Shown: positions 20,810 to 32,737 of the stretch, piece by piece
How the letters are laid out: each line of letters opens with the position of its first letter
Position numbering within the stretch: the stretch's first letter is position 1
Assembly: GCA_014529385.2 (NCBI GenBank)
Contig: CM043950.1
Span: 68,440,935 to 68,504,934 of the forward strand
Direction of reading: 5' to 3'
Origin: Adiantum capillus-veneris
Taxonomy: Eukaryota; Streptophyta; Polypodiopsida; Polypodiales; Pteridaceae
Length of the DNA stretch: 64,000 nt
Made by a program: the position numbers and the translations under genes
Notes under the pieces: generated by a model
Databases searched by the model: none
What the model saw: the letters and a program-made list of their open reading frames with translations, nothing else
Told to the model about the DNA's origin: nothing

Positions 20810-23173
20810 TGATAGCCGTTTTTCGGCTCTCTGTGATTTCCATAGTGAGTTATCCCCCCCTATCAAATCACTCAAACACTGTGGTTACCCTCACCCTTTC
20901 ACTGTATATAGGTGCGTGTGAGTTAGGGGACTTTTCCCATATCTCCTTACTGAAATAAAAAACCCTCAATTAGCTAGGCATTGGGCTAGTTGAGCCAAAA
21001 AAATAAAAAGTATAAAAAATATAAGTATATTATGGCCCATGCATATGTAAATATTTCTTTGTATATAGGGCCTAAATAAAAGATTTTTTCATCATTATTT
21101 TGGTATTTATTTAAATATTTCTACCTAAGTGTGTGTTATTTATGCTTTGTACATTGCCTCACCATTACCACAATTTTTCTTACCATTTTTCATACTCTTT
21201 ATTCCATATAGAAATATTTTCATTTGGTAACTCCACCCCAACAAAAATCCAAAAAAAACTAGTTTTATTTATGTGTATATTTTTTCACTATTGTGATTTT
21301 TCCCTTCCTACATCTATTTTGTTTTTTCTCTAAAAAATTAGAACACCAAAAATATTTATCTTTTTATGGTAGCCTCATAATGAGAGAGATTTCTTTTGAC
21401 CCCTTTATATTTTCTCCACTTATATTATTTATATTTGACATGTACATATTTTTTAGACCCCTCAATATTTGATTTTCTTAGTTGTACTATTCACTTATAT
21501 CATGATCTCAACAATATCTTCAATTATAGACCTACCAAATAAGGTCAAGGGTAGGTGGCATGCATACATGCACTATGGAGGGCTCACTCTTGGAGGTATT
21601 CAAAAGAATCATCCAAAGAAGGACCCCACAAGGACCTTGTGCAGTAGAAAACAACGGTCTGTTTTGCTGAATTTTTAAAGTTCACTTGCTCTCCAAATTT
21701 GAAAAGCTGATACAAACAAAAGTTGTAGCTCGTGGGCTGAACTTTTGCCTCAAATTTTTTCATATTTTTTTGAGCTACAAGCTGTGAGCTATGATTTTAT
21801 TAGTGGACCCCAGTTTTCCCATGTTATGCAGCCACACTCTCTCTTCCACTTTATCATTTTCCTCTTTCACACACACTTCTCCACTCATCATCCCCACCTC
21901 TCTCACCACTCCTCTCTGCACTCTACTCACCTTCTCCTCAACCTTGAAGAATAAGAGAAACCATGGTGAACTCATACCTCCCACACACAATTCCATTCCA
22001 AAATTGACCACCTAGTCTCATTTTTCCTCCTCCAAATTACCCATATCTATCAAAAAAACCACAAAATTCAGCCTCTTCTCTTAAAAGACAGCATCATGGT
22101 GGTTGATTACTCAGCTTCAATTACCTTGTCTCTCAAGGAAGGTCAAGAGTGGAGAAAAAATGTACCGTCAAAGCTAGTGGACCGTCAACAAGCGTCAAAA
22201 TTGGCCCTACTCAAGACACTTGGGGCATCAACCTTGTAAGAAATCCACCTTTTCTTACCTCTTAAGAGTTTTTCTTCCTTATTTGTATCCTACATGGATA
22301 CTCCCATTGTAAATATCCAATTCCATTTGTAAATTAATACTAACTCTACTAACACTAACCCACTATGAAAAGTCCTATCACCTCCATTTCTCTCCTCTCT
22401 CTTTCCCCACCAACTTCTTGATAATTCCAAGCAAAAGAAATTAGATAAATTGCTGAAAATCTAACCCAACCATGGTTAGAGGAGTAACCCTAGCCTTCAA
22501 AATTGCTATAAAAGGAGGGTGTAGCTAGCATAAAAAGGGGGGAGCCATAAGCAAGAGCACTATGCTATAGCTTGAGAAGCCAAGCTCAACCTCTCTAGAA
22601 GGAGCTCTTGAGTGGAAGCTCATTGTCTTATGCATGTGCATGTGTTGTAATAGGGGATTAGCAAGGGAACTCTATGCCATTGTAAGAGAGAGAGTGATAA
22701 TTCAATTGAGAGTAGGAAATCTATCATTTCTCCTACTAGTGTAAGCCCAACATTTGTTGAATCAAGGAGGGTGGATTTGGACTAAGCTTGGATATTTTGT
22801 CTCCCTTCCAACGTGAAGTAATGGACAACAATGACGCGTAAGTGTCTTGGTGTTTTTTGTTAAGTTCTTGATAGCTTGTCTCTGGTGTTGTCGTCAATCT
22901 AGCCATAAATCCCACATACTGTAAGAGGGCGACAGGGTGGAGAGGACTCCCCTGGCTTTACGACAGTGATTGGGGTGGCTTTTCTTGTGATGTGTTGTGG
23001 TGAAATTTACGCAAGCTATGTTGAACAAATACTAATCTCACTTTGATTTGTCATGACAAATTTGTAAGAAGGTATTAATGCAACAAGCACCCCCTCCCCC
23101 TTTCTCTCTCTTTCTTAAATATATAGTTGTGTTTGCTTGATCATTGCCGATACGTTTCAAAGCAACCCGAGCA

Positions 23174-23270
<97 letters not shown>

Positions 23271-23825
23271 GTGTTTTAGTGTGTGAGAGTGTTCCCTTGG
23301 TGTTAGGGTTAGTGTAAATTCCTTGCTTGTTTGTGGGTTGCTCTAACGATTCTCCTCTTTTGCATCCTAGTTCGCTCTTAAACTAGGTGGTGCCCCTTGT
23401 GTAGTTGGGATTTGGCTGTGGGTTTGTTGTTTTGGTTTGTGTTGTGTTGTGTCCCAGCCCCATTGAGCAGCACGGGAGCCTTGAAGGGTGTCTAGAGGTT
23501 GCTCTTCTTGTTGCCCGCCCCGAACCGCCTCAATTTTGGTGCCCCCACTGAGGACAGGCTTGTGTATGTTTTGTGAAGGCTCAACCTTTAGCATAATCAA
23601 GTAGCTTGCATGAATCATGAGAATTTGTATGATCCCTTCATTTCCATTGTAAGGCAAAAGGTACACATAATTGTTAGTACTAAGTTGCAATTTCAGTGAG
23701 TAATTCGTAGAATTTTAGGTCCTCTTAGGTTGGTAGAGATAAACGCATCAGTAAATCCTTTTATTTTGCCTCTCATTAGGTACGACCTTAGTTTGGACGT
23801 CTATATTTTTGTTTTGATTTAAGAA
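20810..23825 (+). repeat. 3' long repeat (LTR) of element 2
   Basis: Direct copy of 12283-15268 with scattered substitutions, a longer CT microsatellite (23176-23268) and the TATA box at 22507. Similarity fades at about 23823-23827, exactly where minus-strand MULE-like coding sequence starts. Confidence 0.8.
23176..23268 (+). repeat. CT microsatellite in 3' LTR of element 2
   Basis: About 92 nt of perfect CT, some 33 nt longer than in the 5' copy. Confidence 0.9.
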
Positions 23826-26765
23826 TTAGGTTCTTAAAACATGTGTTTCATTGCACACAATAATAACTTCTTTAATCAATTCTGCCATCAAGCATGTCCC
23901 CAAATCAATTCTTGTTTGAAATTCCTTTGTGAGTTTGGATCGCCACTTGACAACCTTGCCATCCCTATATCTTGGGCGAAAGGCACCCGGAACTCTATTT
24001 GCATCTCGAATCCCCCCATTCAAAACTACACCTCTTGCTCCATGAAGCACAAATCTATTAGCTTGTAGTTGTTCTGCCTCATATCGCACAAGATTAGTGC
24101 CCTCAACAACACTCCAAACGCTTGGTGCAGGTCCGGGTGGTCCCATCACCATGTCATGAGTTTTCCATGTGTGCAAATTACTATCATTGCAAAACCAAAC
24201 ATAGCCCTCTACTATCCCCCCAGGATTTGACCCAGATGAGGGATATTTTCTCCGACCCCAAAAACAAGGTGCTGCAACCCCTCTCTTATGTCATTAGAGC
24301 TTTCATTAATGAATCTTTCACATCTCTCTGTTTGATCCTACAAAATCCCAAAGCATGTCATCTTACGTCCGGGTTCAGTTCTCCTAATCACCTATACCGT
24401 CTTTGCAACTTTCACCTTTGGCCAATATTTTGTATCCCCTTGTACATTTGCATGTCTTTTTTCCACTAATGTGTTCAGTAACTGTAACAAAATCAGGTAT
24501 GTGGCTATCCTCCTCTAGCACAACACCACCATCCACAAAGATTGACCTCTTTTTCTTCACACTCTTCTCCCTTCTATATGACCTATTCATCTCTAGACTT
24601 TGCAAACCCATTTCTTTCATCAAATAGTGAGTAAGAGTGAGCAATTTTGTAGCACCCAAAGTTGTGGACGATCGATTAAAGAATCTTTGGGCAAGGTCTC
24701 GTATACCCGGACCACTGCATGTCTTTGCACCTTTAAGGTAAGCATTATAATTTACACTTTGTAGCACTGCCATTGCCATGTCTACCCCTGCAGCTTCATA
24801 CAAACTAATTTTTCTTTAAAACCAAAGCATGCCCACATGCTAACATGTTTGCTCTCAGACAAGTTAGTGTTAGGGATAAAAATACCAAACTCATCTTGCA
24901 TAACAAATCGTCCTCCCCAATGTGAAACTCTGACATCCCACCAAGCCAACCAAGTCTCTAGACATGAAACCTCTCCATCAATAGAATGTCCAACTCTCCA
25001 ATAGCGACAAAGTTCTCCCTTGCAGATTTTTGCTTGATTCTCTGACGATGCAATGCGCCAATTGCGGCATTTAATCTTGTGTTCTTCTTGGGAGGAAGGC
25101 TTAATGCACTTCACAGTATGAGGATCATGGATTGCTCCCAATGGAACACACATGATCGCTCCTTGGCAGGCATAGCCATATTGGGACCTCCAAAATAAAC
25201 GGTTCTGACTGCTATCCAATTTGCATTTGCTTCATCATCCATGAAACCTCTAAACTCGGGCTTATCATACCCTTGGACTTCAACCACCTTATTGAGAATC
25301 CTCCAAAACTCTATTTGTGCAAAATTATTCTCCACAGTAAATTCACATGTTGCAATTGTCAGAAGTTCACGAACAAACGGATCATAAACATGTGCAGACA
25401 TTGTTGGCCATCCATGCACACGATGCACATGATCAAAGTGCACCCACATGTGCTCCAAGTTTCCACCGGGGCACATTCGATTAACTAGATCAACCCCACT
25501 TCCCGGACCAATGGTTGTCATCTTAAATACATGTGGCTGTTGTCCATCTCCAAGTTGGCCAGGAAAAAGAACATCATGAATGTATGGATACCTACTCTTG
25601 CTCTTTAAATCAAGCACAGCTTCTAAACCTTTTGCGCTTATGTTTTTGATTGTTTGGCACATTCCAAGATTCTCTCAATCATTCGCTTGTTTGACAAAGG
25701 TGTGATCGTGTCAAGAAATTCAGCAAACTCACCGTCTTCAATACATTTGGTGTTCTCAACATTCTCCATGACAAGCTTTTCCATTATAAAATCTTGAGCA
25801 ATCGTACGCTCCAACTGCTTTGCAGTGGTAAATGGATCTGCAAAAGCACAAGTTTGTAGCACTGATGCAACTTTTTCTTCATTTGATCTGGACCTTCCTT
25901 CTCCACATGGATGGTGATGCTCACCTAAATGTAACACGCATCGGGTCCAACTTTGCTTATCTCTTGGCATACAATAATAAATAACAGTAGGACAGATGGC
26001 CACACATTCAGGCATTTGAGAGCAATGACTGCATATCAAGGTGCCATAGTCAGGTGTAAGCATGCCTTGTGGGGAAGACTTTGAAAGGCAACCATGCCAA
26101 TGAGCCTCATTATATAATCTAGTCCTTAGATAATATGGACAGTCAATGTTATGACAGCACAAGTGACCTGAGCATCGACTGAACCGAACAATGCCTGGAA
26201 AAGTGTCACTACTGCATGTGACATATTCTGTCCACATGTGACTATCATTTCTTTTCTCCATCCCTGTCATTCCACTGGCGGCACCAGAAGGTGGAAACTC
26301 AAACGCAACATAGCCATCATAATGCACAGGCAGCTCTTGAACTTGAATGATATTCTTTGCTTGTTTTAGTGCAGGATAAAGATTTCTCTGCAAAGGCATT
26401 GAACGTATGATTTCAAGCACGCTAGAAGAACCAAGCTTCTCAAACTCATCAGATTCCAAATCGACTATTGCTGGTGCAGACTTGATTCTACTACCATGTG
26501 CATTTGTCTGATTTGAAGCAATGTGAACCTTGAAAAACTGACACTGGTCGTGATTTAGAAGGAAAACCTCATCACCATGAGAAGTTTCAATTACTTCCAT
26601 TTTTACTTGGTCGCCACTTAAAGTTAAGGGATGCAAATTAAAGGCAGTAGTTAATTCAAAATGTTGTCTCATAGAGGCTACATGCAGGGCATATGTGCTA
26701 CCTTCAAACATAAGAACAAGATTTTGGCCACCTTGTGGTCCATAGATAGTGATATGCCTAGCCAT
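23826..26765 (-). pseudogene. MULE-like transposase gene, frameshifted
   Basis: Minus strand, about 2.9 kb, one protein spread over shifted frames. It starts at the Met at 26765 (MARHITIYGPQGG). A Cys/His-rich, probably zinc-binding DNA-binding region lies at about 26190-25900 (CCHNIDCPYY, CSHCSQMPECVAICP, HLGEHHHPCGEG). After a frameshift near 25650 comes the transposase core: AHVYDPFVRELLTIATCEF, then GFMDDEANANWIAVRTVYFG and CVFHWEQSM. The last of these matches the MULE-domain ending in which C-x-x-H-[WF] follows the acidic residues. Further frameshifts near 25130 and 24800 lead to LCRYWRVGHSIDGEVSCLE and the C-terminal region, which ends at the TAA at 23826. I see three frameshifts and no terminal inverted repeats. 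The gene abuts the end of element 2. Intact relatives would cut and paste DNA. This copy cannot make a full protein. Confidence 0.6.
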
Positions 26766-26767
26766 TA

Positions 26768-27800
26768 CATAAAACTATTTTAATGAAATCTGGAGCAATA
26801 AGATTACTGCTCAAGAAATGTGGGATAATTGAGTTACAATCCTGGGTAGTACAAACATTAACCAAAGTGGGGAAATTGGAAAAGACCAAAGTTAATTGAT
26901 TCTGTGTGATGGTGGAGACATTGCAGCCATCGAGCATTCAAGAACGTCTCCTATCAATCATGTAAAATTCCATTTTTCCACGTTATGTTCAAGTTGGCCG
27001 TTTTTTACTTCAAATTAACTCAGATATTTTTTATGATAGACAGACACTCTTCTTATGATAGACAATCACCATGATATTTGGGAAATTTTTGAAGATTCAA
27101 GCAGTATTTACGGCATTTGTGACAAAATATTGGAGGTCTTTAAAGAAATTTGAATATTTGAGAGGTTTTTTTGGGAATTTTATATAAATCAAAATTGCAG
27201 CAGAGAATAGTCATGGGCGACTCGCAGAGCTTGAAAAAAACTATGTCTAGTGTAATCTCACCTTCAAATTTATAGATTTACCTCTTAATTTTTTTGTGAA
27301 GGTGAGAATACCTACAAAATTCTAAAAATTAAGTGTAATTTCGTGTAAAAAGCTTCAAATTTTAGTCCATTTAACTCAAGTGCTTCTCATATGTAGGTTT
27401 GCCAAGTTTTTAAACAAAAAAGTTTTGGCAAGAATTGCTTGAAGCGAGCTTTAACCCCCACCGCGCGACAGAGAGAGTATGACAGAGGGCGCAGGACAAA
27501 GGGCACAAGGGCTCGTTTCTTCTCTGCTACTGCATGTAGCACGCGCTGGTGTGTGCTGGTTGCGGTAGCTCCCAGCTTCCAGCCTGTCTCTTTCCCCTGC
27601 TACCGTCGAGCTGCCAACACAACTCGCATCCAGCTCGTCGCTGTCGTTCGGCTTCCAGAGAGTCTCATTGCGCTGCCTAACAATCTCTTTGCGCTCTGCA
27701 TTTAGCATTGCCAACACAGGTACATTTTTATTGAGTAATAATTAAATACAAGGGAAAATTTAAAGATATATTGATGTGTTATTGTTGTGTGCTTTTGTCA

Positions 27801-27839
<39 letters not shown>

Positions 27840-28320
27840 CCCTCAAGTGTTCGAAAAAAATGTGTGTCAGCTTAATTTCCTACCATTTTCAATTTCCAAA
27901 ATTCGTACTGAGCGCAAGGGGAAAAGGAGAAATTCCAGGCTAAAATAGAGGGAAAAATGTGTAAAAAGTAACCTAACCAACATAATACAAAGCCATCGGG
28001 CAATTTTGGGTTCAATCGGATCCAAATTGATACATGTTCACTCAGTTTCCAGTTACAGATTAATCCTATTTTTTCCAAAGTCGAGTTTAAAAATTGCAAC
28101 GGTTGACTTAATTAGCTCGATTTGAAGTGATACACATAGACCAATCACAATAGCTAGCAAAATCTATACTATCATTATAGAAGAATAGCTAACTTGTTTT
28201 CTCACTTGTTTCATTACATTGATCGCCATATTTGCTGATACTTCTCTTAGCAGCTTATGCCAGCTTATGTTGTATTTTGATAGTACTTGGTGTATGAGTT
28301 AGCCAGGCTTTGGCTATTGT
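26768..28320. other. Intergenic: GC-rich patch and GA microsatellite
   Basis: AT-rich sequence up to 27430, with a short inverted repeat (TTGCCAAGTTTTT / AAAAAGTTTTGGCAA, 27399-27432). A GC-rich patch at 27430-27710 follows, with open frames on both strands that I cannot assign. It ends next to a possible splice donor (CACAG|GTAC, 27716-27722). A (GA)n tract lies at 27803-27836. No gene is supported. Confidence 0.45.
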
Positions 28321-28323
28321 CAG

Positions 28324-29964
28324 TTGATCGACTTGTGCTTGGTCTTGTCACAGGTTATCGCCATGGATTTGGCATGTACATCATTGTCAAGGTTTGTGCT
28401 TTTCCATACAAAGTTTGATGGTTCAAACTTTGAGCATTGGAAAGCAGGTATGCATGATGCATTGACTCAGTTGGGCCAAGTGTTGCCACTACAGGGCATG
28501 GATGCTAGGCCAGAGTCTATGACTGACAATGAGTGGGAGGACTTGGATGAGCTTGCACGTTCGACGATCATGTTACACCTTGGTGAGTCTGTCTATCGCA
28601 TTGGGTTGGATGCATGTACAACTAGAGAGTTATGGCAAAGATTGTGCAATGATTTTGGCACAAATGAGTCTAGAGATGGCGACAGTCAAAGGACGATCTT
28701 GCAGACATAGAGATGTTGTGTGTTGGCATTGTGGTCATACAGGGCATGTACGTAGGTGTTGTTTTCGACGGATGAGACAGCGTAGGAGACAGTACAGAAG
28801 GATGATATCACTTTGGATGATGTGGGAGCAAATGTAGTGTATGTGGCTACGCATGACGGAGATGTCGACATGTTTACTCTTGACTTTCTTATGTCGGTTT
28901 TTGACGACACATTACCTTCGCATTGGATACTAGATGTGAATGCTAGATTTCACGTCACGCCGAGTCGTGAGTGGTTTAGCACATATGCTAGTGGTATGCT
29001 TGGACGTGTGTGTCTAGCTGATGGTTCAGTTCATGACATAGTTGGTGCAGGAGATGTCAGACTATCATTGCCGAGTGGTGCATCATATGTGTTGCGAGAT
29101 GTACGCCATGTGCCAGGTTTGACACAGAGCTTGATCTCTGTGAGTCACTTACGAGACAATGGATGCTAGGTAGTGTTGGATGAGCACAGTTTCAAATTGC
29201 ATCGTGGACAGCTAGTCGTAGCTAGAGGTGCTATTGGTGGCATGATTCATGCGATGCAAGTACGTCATGTGCGAGACGGCACAATTTTTGTGAGTACACA
29301 GCCGTGCAGAGAGATGAGGCGGGTCTCCTTTGTGGATAGGTTGCATGATGCTCCAGTTTGTGAGCATGTTGAGCCAGTTGTGCAGATATTTGTGTAGCAG
29401 GGCATGTCATTCATGGATACGATGATGGATATGGATGGCTTGAGTGCTGAGGATTCAGCCGTGATTCAGTCATTCATGGATATGCTTAGGCCAGAGGCTG
29501 ATGTATGTGAGTTAGAGCTAGGCGTTGCTCTTACCACACAGGGTTCAGGACAGACAGATGCTCTTGGTGTGCATGTGACATGCGATGGACACGAGGATGG
29601 ATTCTAGGGTTCGGAGTTCGATTGTCAGGGTGATTTCTATGAGTGGAGTTCTAAGCCAGATTTGACTGAGATGGTCAGATTGGCAGATATTGCTAGGATT
29701 GCATCAGCATTCGAGAGTCTCATGTACAAGATACTCATCTCGAGACCCGAGATTTCATTTGTAGTAGGTGCATTTGCAGTGGGAGCAGTTAGTCGTGCAG
29801 TGACTGACGTTGGCCTTGAGCATAGGGGTACTTTGCAACGTATGGTGAGATACCTCCAAGATGTGTGCGGCTTTGGTGAGGAGTATTGTGTCGATTGCTC
29901 TATACTTCCTCTACAATTAGAGCTGGATGCACACAAATTTAGTGAGCCAGTGGATGTTGGCTAA
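28324..29964 (+). pseudogene. Copia gag-pol with the integrase and most of RT deleted
   Basis: The Gag part (28363-28710) carries the Copia UBN2-type pattern: FDGSNFEHWKAGMHDAL, then STIMLHLGESVYR and ACTTRELWQRLC. A zinc knuckle CWHCGHTGHVRRCC follows a stop at 28710 and a frame change. A protease-like block comes next (HWILDVNARFHVTPS in place of the usual DSGA, then VRHVPGLTQSLISVSHLRD). A GAG-pre-integrase block follows (29173-29300). The expected integrase and RT are absent. A short acidic stretch (29404-29607) leads straight to the C-terminal end of a Copia pol (SLMYKILISRPEISFVVGA, then GTLQRMVRYLQDV). The copy could not move by itself. Stops at 29170, 29397 and 29607 interrupt it further. 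Confidence 0.75.
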
Positions 29965-30047
29965 GGTCACACTTGTGATGGACTTGTACAGGTTTTGTAC
30001 GGTTTTCTTTTCTCTCTCATAGCCACATTGGCCTTTACATGGGAGGT

Positions 30048-30235
30048 TGTTGGGGTGAATCCCCATGTGGCCGGTTAGGCCAGGTGCCCGCCCACTATAC
30101 TTATTCATTATGTACATAATAGAATAAGGGGGCTCACATGTAGAGAGTGAGTTTCAGCCCCTGCAAACACAAGGTCTCCTCTTCTCCTCTCTTCTCCATT
30201 GCTACACACACTCACACACACGCTCTCGCTCGTGT
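30048..30235 (+). repeat. Probable Copia 3' LTR, end uncertain
   Basis: Starts TGTTGGGGTGAATCCCC directly after a purine-rich CATGGGAGGT. It continues with a transcribed-LTR-like stretch including TC-rich sequence and CACACACA. I find no matching 5' LTR upstream of 28324, so the boundary and LTR nature are inferred only from position. Confidence 0.45.
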
Positions 30236-31053
30236 ACTTCACATACAAGAGTTTGATTCAGTCTCTTTGGTTGAAACTAAGCTTCCATCTTGGTTAAACA
30301 AAGACACTCCTATTTGGATGTGTGGAGCTTCAAAAAACGGGAGTTTAAAACGAGAAGAATGTATTTTAGAAAGGGATTGCATAGTCGAAGCCTATGTACC
30401 TGAACCCTTTCTAGAGAAATTGTTTGAGCCATTTGAGTAGACTCAAATTTTAGCGACAATGGATGTATGTGTGAATATGTCTATGTCTACTCAATTTTGC
30501 AATGAGAATGGCTACGACATAATTCCCATCCAAATGATTTCAACCCTAAACATTGAAGATGGAAGTGAGGAACCTAAGGACTTGATGAAAGCTCAACAAG
30601 TCTTTTTAGACCTCCACTAGGAATCAACAGATGAGCTAGATGAACGCTCAACTACCTCAAAGGATTCGGGGTCAAAAAAAGAACATGTGAGAGCTAAGAT
30701 ACTCTTGAAAGGAGGGGAGGAAAAGTTTTTTGACTTTCCTAACCAGAAATTGAGAAGACAAAAATGGTATAGACAAAAAAGAGACACCAGAAACATAAAA
30801 ACAAGACCTATGCCATCAGTCTCCAGTAGAACACAATTCTCAATGCAGATAGATGCACATGATTGTATCAAGGACAAAATCACTGGCAGATATCCTTCAA
30901 ACAAAAATCCAAAAATGTCAAAAACATCGAGAAAAGGAAGGATACTCAAGCAAAGCCAAACAAACAGGACAAGGAGCCAACAATGACACGACTTGGACGG
31001 AAAAAGAAATATCAAGAGTTGAAAAAAGCTATGAAGGAGATATATAGACCGAA
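30236..31053 (+). pseudogene. Region upstream of RT in gypsy pol of the 30-35.5 kb element
   Basis: Broken plus-strand frame reading KLPSWLNKDTPIW, RDCIVEAYVPEPFLEKLFEPFE and IPIQMISTLNIEDGSEEP. It then becomes a very basic Lys/Arg/Gln-rich stretch to 31050. It resembles the linker that joins protease and RT in plant gypsy pols. I see no Gag, zinc knuckle or DTG/DSG protease motif here. Confidence 0.45.
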
Positions 31054-32725
31054 ATGGAAACCACAGAAGAGGATGGTAAGGATGTTATGAGTGTTCCATC
31101 CCATTACAAAAAGTATACTCTCCAAGATCTAAAAATCATAGTCGAACAACCTGTTAGGGAATTACAAAAACAGGGTGAGTCCTACGAAGGGCGGCGAGAC
31201 GCGAAAAAGATAGACTTGGCTGAACCAGAGGAAGAACCTAGGCCTGCCTACATTGCATATGACCTAATAGAAGATGAAGAAGATATTTTATTAAGCTTAC
31301 TAAAAGAATATCGTGATATATTTTCTTGGTCTTACAAAGATCTCAAGGATGTTGATCCATAAATTTGTCAACATACCATACCCATGAGAGATGATGCGAA
31401 ACCAAGTAGACAAAGGCCATACACATATAACACAACATTTGCCAGGAAAATCAAAGGAGAGATTGAGAAGCTAAAGGAATTCGAATTCATTTACGAAATT
31501 GAACACACAGATTGGGTATCTCCAATTGTGGTAGTACCCAAGAAGAATGGAAAATTACGAGTGTGTGTCGACCTTTAGAAAGTGAATGTGGCTACCATTA
31601 GAGACAACTTTCCTCTTCCAATTATTGAACATGTGTTAGAACGATTTGCAGAAAAAGAAGCTTACAGCTTTTTAGATGGCTTTTTGGGATACAATCAACT
31701 TGTGGTTGACCGAAAAGGTCAGCATAAAACTGCTTTTGGAACGGAATGGAGTATTTTTGCCTATTGGGTTATGCCTTTTGGGGTTAACTAATGCTCCTAC
31801 CACCTTTCAAAGATTGATGAGCCATGATGCTTTTAAAGAATATCTAAGGAAATCCTTGCAAGTGTATATAGATGATCTATGCATACATTCATCAATTCGA
31901 GCTGATCATTTTGAACACCTCGAAAAGGTATTCGAAAAATGTAGACTTTATAGGATCTGCCTAAATCCTGAAAAGTGCACATTCGTGTGTAGACAAGGAA
32001 ATATTCTTGGACATATAGTGTCTAAAAATGTCATAGCTACTAACTTGGATAAAATTCATGTTATTGCTGATTTGCCTAAACCAAAAACAGTAAAGGGGGT
32101 TCAATCCTTCATGGGGCATTGTGGATATTACAGACGGTTCATTTATATGTACGCTATAATTGCAAAACCCATGTATAGCTTGATTACATACTTTGAATGG
32201 ACCAAGGCATGTGAAGAATCCTTCATGAAGCTTAAGCAAGCTCTCACCTCAGCTCCAATATTGAAAGCATCAGATTCGAATAAGATATTCCACATACATG
32301 TAGATGCTTCCAATTTTTCTATCGGTTGTATACTATCTCAACCAGGAAACGGGAAAATTGATATTCCTATTTATTATGCTAGCCGATAGTTGAATATGGC
32401 AAAAAAGAATTACACTACTACAGAAAGGGAAGGACTAGGGATGATCTATGCTGTAAAAAAGTATAGACATTACCTATTAGCCAACAAGTTTGTGTTCTTT
32501 GTAGACCACCAAGCTTTGTATTTGGTCAACAAGCCATGTAGCCCAGGAAGAATAGTGAGATGGTTCATCATTCTTATGGAATTTGATTTCATTGTGGTTG
32601 TAGAAAAGGGTACTACACATCAAAGAGCAGATCATTTGTCAAGGATTGTTTTAGGAGAATCACCTAAAGGGGTAGACGATGATCTACCAGATGCCTATTT
32701 GTTCTCCTTAGAAATGATACCTTGA
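31054..32725 (+). pseudogene. Gypsy reverse transcriptase and RNase H, decayed
   Basis: RT starts with LLKEYRDIFSWSYKDLKDVDP. It continues with SPIVVVPKKNGKLRVCVDL, then FLDGFLGYNQL, and after a frameshift near 31770 with QVYIDDLCIHSS, which holds the catalytic Asp pair. RNase H follows: FHIHVDASNFSIGCILSQPG, then EREGLGMIYAVKKYRHYL and QRADHLSRI. In-frame stops at 31360, 31576 and 32387 each lie where a Gln is usual (TAA/TAG from CAA/CAG by one C-to-T). The enzyme would copy element RNA, but this copy is dead. Confidence 0.8.
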
Positions 32726-32737
32726 TGGTCGGAAAAC

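Larger units (their letters stand above)
12283..23827 (+). mobile_element. Element 2: Tat-type Ty3/gypsy retrotransposon, about 11.5 kb
   Basis: Long direct repeats (12283-~15268 and 20810-~23825) flank a gag-pol region on the plus strand. The repeats differ at few positions by eye, so the insertion is comparatively young. The pol contains a conventional RNase H followed by a second RNase H-like segment (LFFDGAF, NNEAEY, GDALLIVKQILG, NEDADLLAQQA), the hallmark of the Tat/Ogre lineage. The element is damaged by at least two in-frame TGAs and a deletion in the second RNase H. The right end is not crisp: the repeat stops where the minus-strand MULE-like coding sequence begins, and I find no clean target-site duplication. 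Confidence 0.8.

Noticed and set aside
12283-23827. Clean 5-bp target-site duplication for element 2
   Set aside because: The left flank is CATAT. On the right only CATGT a few bases beyond the fading repeat resembles it, and no CA end fits, so no duplication is claimed.
24384-24803. Separate gene on the minus strand
   Set aside because: It is the continuation of the MULE-like transposase after a frameshift rather than an independent gene.
27439-27717. Open frames on both strands in a GC-rich patch, possible exon
   Set aside because: No domain, low-complexity Arg/Ala-rich translation on both strands, and only a weak splice-donor-like sequence. Not reported as a gene.
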